Part shown: positions 61,630 through 64,000 of the stretch, in pieces
Layout of the letters: every line of letters starts with the position of its first letter
Position numbering within the stretch: position 1 is the stretch's first letter
Assembly (NCBI GenBank): GCA_023379435.1
Contig: JAMCUH010000053.1
Span: 1-64,000, forward strand
Length of the DNA stretch: 64,000 nt
Direction of reading: 5' to 3'
Source of the DNA: Thermoplasmatota archaeon
Lineage (GTDB): Archaea; Thermoplasmatota; Thermoplasmata; Thermoplasmatales; Thermoplasmataceae
Notes under the pieces: model-generated
What the model saw: the letters and a program-made list of their open reading frames with translations, nothing else
The model's database searches: none
What the model was told of the DNA's origin: nothing
Translations under genes and position numbers: made by a program

Positions 61630-62942
61630 AAATCCCAATCGTCTTCCGGAAGTATATTCCTGGAATAGAATTTTCGCATGATCGACCTTCTTTCCCCTGA
61701 GGCAGTTATTTCTTCAATCAGTGTTTTGTCCTTTATTTTTTCCAGCGTCTTTCCTATATTGTAATCCTTTAAATGCATCATAACATAATCTTCAATCCCA
61801 AGGGATTTTTCAGGTATGTCAAAATACAATCTGTCACCCTTAATGTATGGGCCAATGTGACCCTTCACCTTCCTGTACTTTTCAATAAAATCATGCGTCC
61901 TTTCCGAATCAGCAGGAGGCCCATCCTTCACAGAAAATTTCCTGGAAGCTGAGAAAAGATGCTCGATAAGGATCTCAATATTTTTTCCCAGATCTATTTC
62001 AAAGTTTATTGGCTGAAACCCCCCCATTTCAATTATTCTGAGAAGGGCGGAAGCAAACTTCTCTGCCTGAGGATATATAATATCATCGGTGATGTCCGGT
62101 TTTGGCAGGCTGAATAGAGTGAAGTTTGTTCCCCTCTGCATTTTCTGTATTTTTCTTCTCCTGCCCCATACAAAATAGGAAATATCTGGTCTGATCAGAA
62201 ATTCTCTAGACAAAACACGTAATTTTGACAGATTTTCAATGCTCACAGCTGCACCTGCATTTCTCCTTTGATCCACAGGATCCACTATAACTAATGGATC
62301 TTTGAAATCCTTCTTTCCATGGCCTTCAATATCTATGGATATTTTTCCCTTTGAAGTGGAAAAGAAATCAATCACACCATGGAATGATCCGAAGTGAACA
62401 ACGAGCAGCTCACAGACGTACCCAGAGAATCCTTTCACACTTACCTGTGAACCATACAATCCCGAGCTTTTCAAAAATGCCTTTAGCAATCTTACCTGAT
62501 TCCTGCCATCTATGCTCAGATGCTCATTGACATATTGTGTGTGGAGGGGACTTCTGTCCACTGCAGTTATAATTTTCTCGCCTTTTGACATTCTGTAACA
62601 GGGAACAACGTCCACCTTGAAACCTAGATGATGCCCGGAAACGTAGGGGTGCTCGGCATACCTTTCATTACCATCCCTGAGCACATTGTGACCCACAAGA
62701 AGACCGAAATTTATGATTTCCTTGAGTGAATAGCTCCTGTCAAATGCAATGAAAATATCTATGTCTGGGTCAATGAAGGTCCCTTTGGAAACAGAACCAA
62801 CAAGAATTGGTTCGGCACGAATCTTAAGCCTTTCACACTCTCCTTCTATTTTACTGATAAGTTCCCTTGAAGCTTTAAGAACATTCTTCTCTTCTTCCCT
62901 AGAAGGTAATATATGATGTAAGGCCCTTTCAGTGACATTCAT
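61605..62942 (-). CDS. cca: Archaeal (class I) CCA tRNA nucleotidyltransferase
   Basis: LVGSVSKGTFIDPDIDIFIAFD, HHLGFKVDVVPCY, KAFLKSSGLYGSQVSVKGFSGYVCELL. Confidence 0.95.
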   Translation of the reverse strand: MNVTERALHHILPSREEEKNVLKASRELISKIEGECERLKIRAEPILVGSVSKGTFIDPDIDIFIAFDRSYSLKEIINFGLLVGHNVLRDGNERYAEHPYVSGHHLGFKVDVVPCYRMSKGEKIITAVDRSPLHTQYVNEHLSIDGRNQVRLLKAFLKSSGLYGSQVSVKGFSGYVCELLVVHFGSFHGVIDFFSTSKGKISIDIEGHGKKDFKDPLVIVDPVDQRRNAGAAVSIENLSKLRVLSREFLIRPDISYFVWGRRRKIQKMQRGTNFTLFSLPKPDITDDIIYPQAEKFASALLRIIEMGGFQPINFEIDLGKNIEILIEHLFSASRKFSVKDGPPADSERTHDFIEKYRKVKGHIGPYIKGDRLYFDIPEKSLGIEDYVMMHLKDYNIGKTLEKIKDKTLIEEITASGERRSIMRKFYSRNILPEDDWDFYPPEKTS

Positions 62943-63301
62943 TTTTGTGTCAGATCGATAATTGCCTGAGCAACTTCACCATCAGCCTTGGTCAGAGCAG
63001 CTATTGCTTTTTCCCTGCTCACACCTGTCTGCTCCATTATAAGTTTTAGGTCATCTTCTGGAAAGGACTTTTCAGCTTTTTGCTGCTGAATGGATTTTGG
63101 CATCTCTTTCATCTGTCCGGTTATCTGAAAGTACTTTTCACCCTGTGCCTCAACTATGGTAACGGAAGCTCCGGATATGACATAATCCTTGTTAAGTCCA
63201 TGAAGCGTGACCTTGTTTACATCCGTCATGTCGGTAGTTTTAATTCCCATTTGGGCCATCATTCTTCTAACTTCTCTGGAATTCATTCTCCCCGGGATCA
63301 T
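62939..63301 (-). CDS. nac: Nascent polypeptide-associated complex protein
   Basis: MIPGRMNSREVRRMMAQMGIKTTDMTDVNKVTLHG; C-terminal UBA EDDLKLIMEQTGVSREKAIAALTKADGEVAQAIIDLT. Confidence 0.96.
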   Translation of the reverse strand: MIPGRMNSREVRRMMAQMGIKTTDMTDVNKVTLHGLNKDYVISGASVTIVEAQGEKYFQITGQMKEMPKSIQQQKAEKSFPEDDLKLIMEQTGVSREKAIAALTKADGEVAQAIIDLTQK

Positions 63302-63502
63302 TATTCGAGCATACTTTGCTTGGATAATATTTTTGTGAAAGGCATTAATCGTTGCCTGCCTTTACCAGAAAATCAGCAGGCAATAAAGGCAAATCATCTG
63401 CGAGCTGGCATTAATTTCTCTTATAGTCCATATTCATCCCTGGGAAGTTTCAAATGTAACAGGAAAATAACTTAAATAAGAATCCCATACAGACGAGTCC
63501 AA

Positions 63503-63575
63503 GCCGTGGTAGCTCAGTTGGGAGAGCGCCAGACTGAAGATCTGGAGGTCGCTGGTTCAATCCCGGCCCACGGCA
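63503..63575 (+). tRNA. tRNA-Phe (anticodon GAA), no encoded CCA
   Basis: Acceptor GCCGTGG/CCACGGC, anticodon arm CCAGA-CTGAAGA-TCTGG, T loop TTCAATC. Confidence 0.96.
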
Positions 63576-63940
63576 TTCCTTTAGAAATTCCAATATTTTG
63601 TTATTTCTGTAATTACTGTTGTACCAGATTTATGCAAGCGTTTGGAAGGAAGCAACGGTAATTTATCATGCCTCCAATCAATTTGCAAGTCAATAACTTT
63701 ATAGAAGATTCACTCTCAATCATCAAAAGAAATTTCGAACCCTGATGAATGAATAAGGCTTGGGCCCATCAATTAAGGGTAAAAAAATGAATATCCTGTA
63801 CCAGGTATCTCATGCTGGTAGAGGGTGGAAATTGTCAGGGAGATTTAAATTGTCAAATATTAATATTTACTTTGTAATGAAATATAAAATTAAAAGAACT
63901 ATCAATAATGGGATAGAATCTATTATAAGTAGAGTAGGGA

Positions 63941-64000
63941 CTATGCCTTCAATAGTTCCTTTCTTGCCAGAACCATTTGGGCATACATCTTTGCACCTAC
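63941..64000 (-). CDS. Possible C-terminus of a CDS running off the window end (...VGAKMYAQMVLARKELLKA*)
   Basis: Reverse-strand frame open to the window edge with protein-like composition. Confidence 0.3.
   Translation of the reverse strand, partial: VGAKMYAQMVLARKELLKA

Overview
The window reads as a gene-dense archaeal chromosome, probably Thermoplasmata/Thermoplasmatales. This rests on aIF2-gamma, S6e, NAC, SBDS, an XPD-like helicase, a tricorn-interacting-factor-like M1 aminopeptidase and archaeal CCA transferase; I ran no database search. About 20.8-63.6 kb is mostly housekeeping and metabolism: thrS, hutH, fixABCX-like ETF genes, methylmalonyl-CoA mutase/MeaB/PduO-type ATR, lipA-E1a-E1b-E2-E3-lipB, and tRNA-Gln and tRNA-Phe. 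The first ~20 kb is accessory in character: a cluster of PIN-domain toxin-antitoxin modules with a shared intergenic repeat (0-4 kb), an arsenic/sulfur gene set (6.7-11.1 kb), a frameshifted IS630-type element with visible terminal inverted repeats (11.2-12.1 kb), an orphan gene, and a tightly packed four-gene cassette at 13.18-18.03 kb. The cassette encodes a wHTH + PRMT-like methyltransferase, an unknown 486-aa protein, a KGGSGRS-variant ParA/MinD-like ATPase and a SAMHD1/dGTPase-like HD hydrolase. It is my best candidate for an undescribed system, plausibly genome-conflict/antiviral; the function is inference. Other items worth checking are a Zn-ribbon insertion in ThrRS, a ThiS/SAMP-like gene directly behind tRNA-Gln(UUG), two conserved reading frames with no canonical start codon (a PIN protein and a DRG GTPase), and a 32-codon leader ORF coupled to katG.
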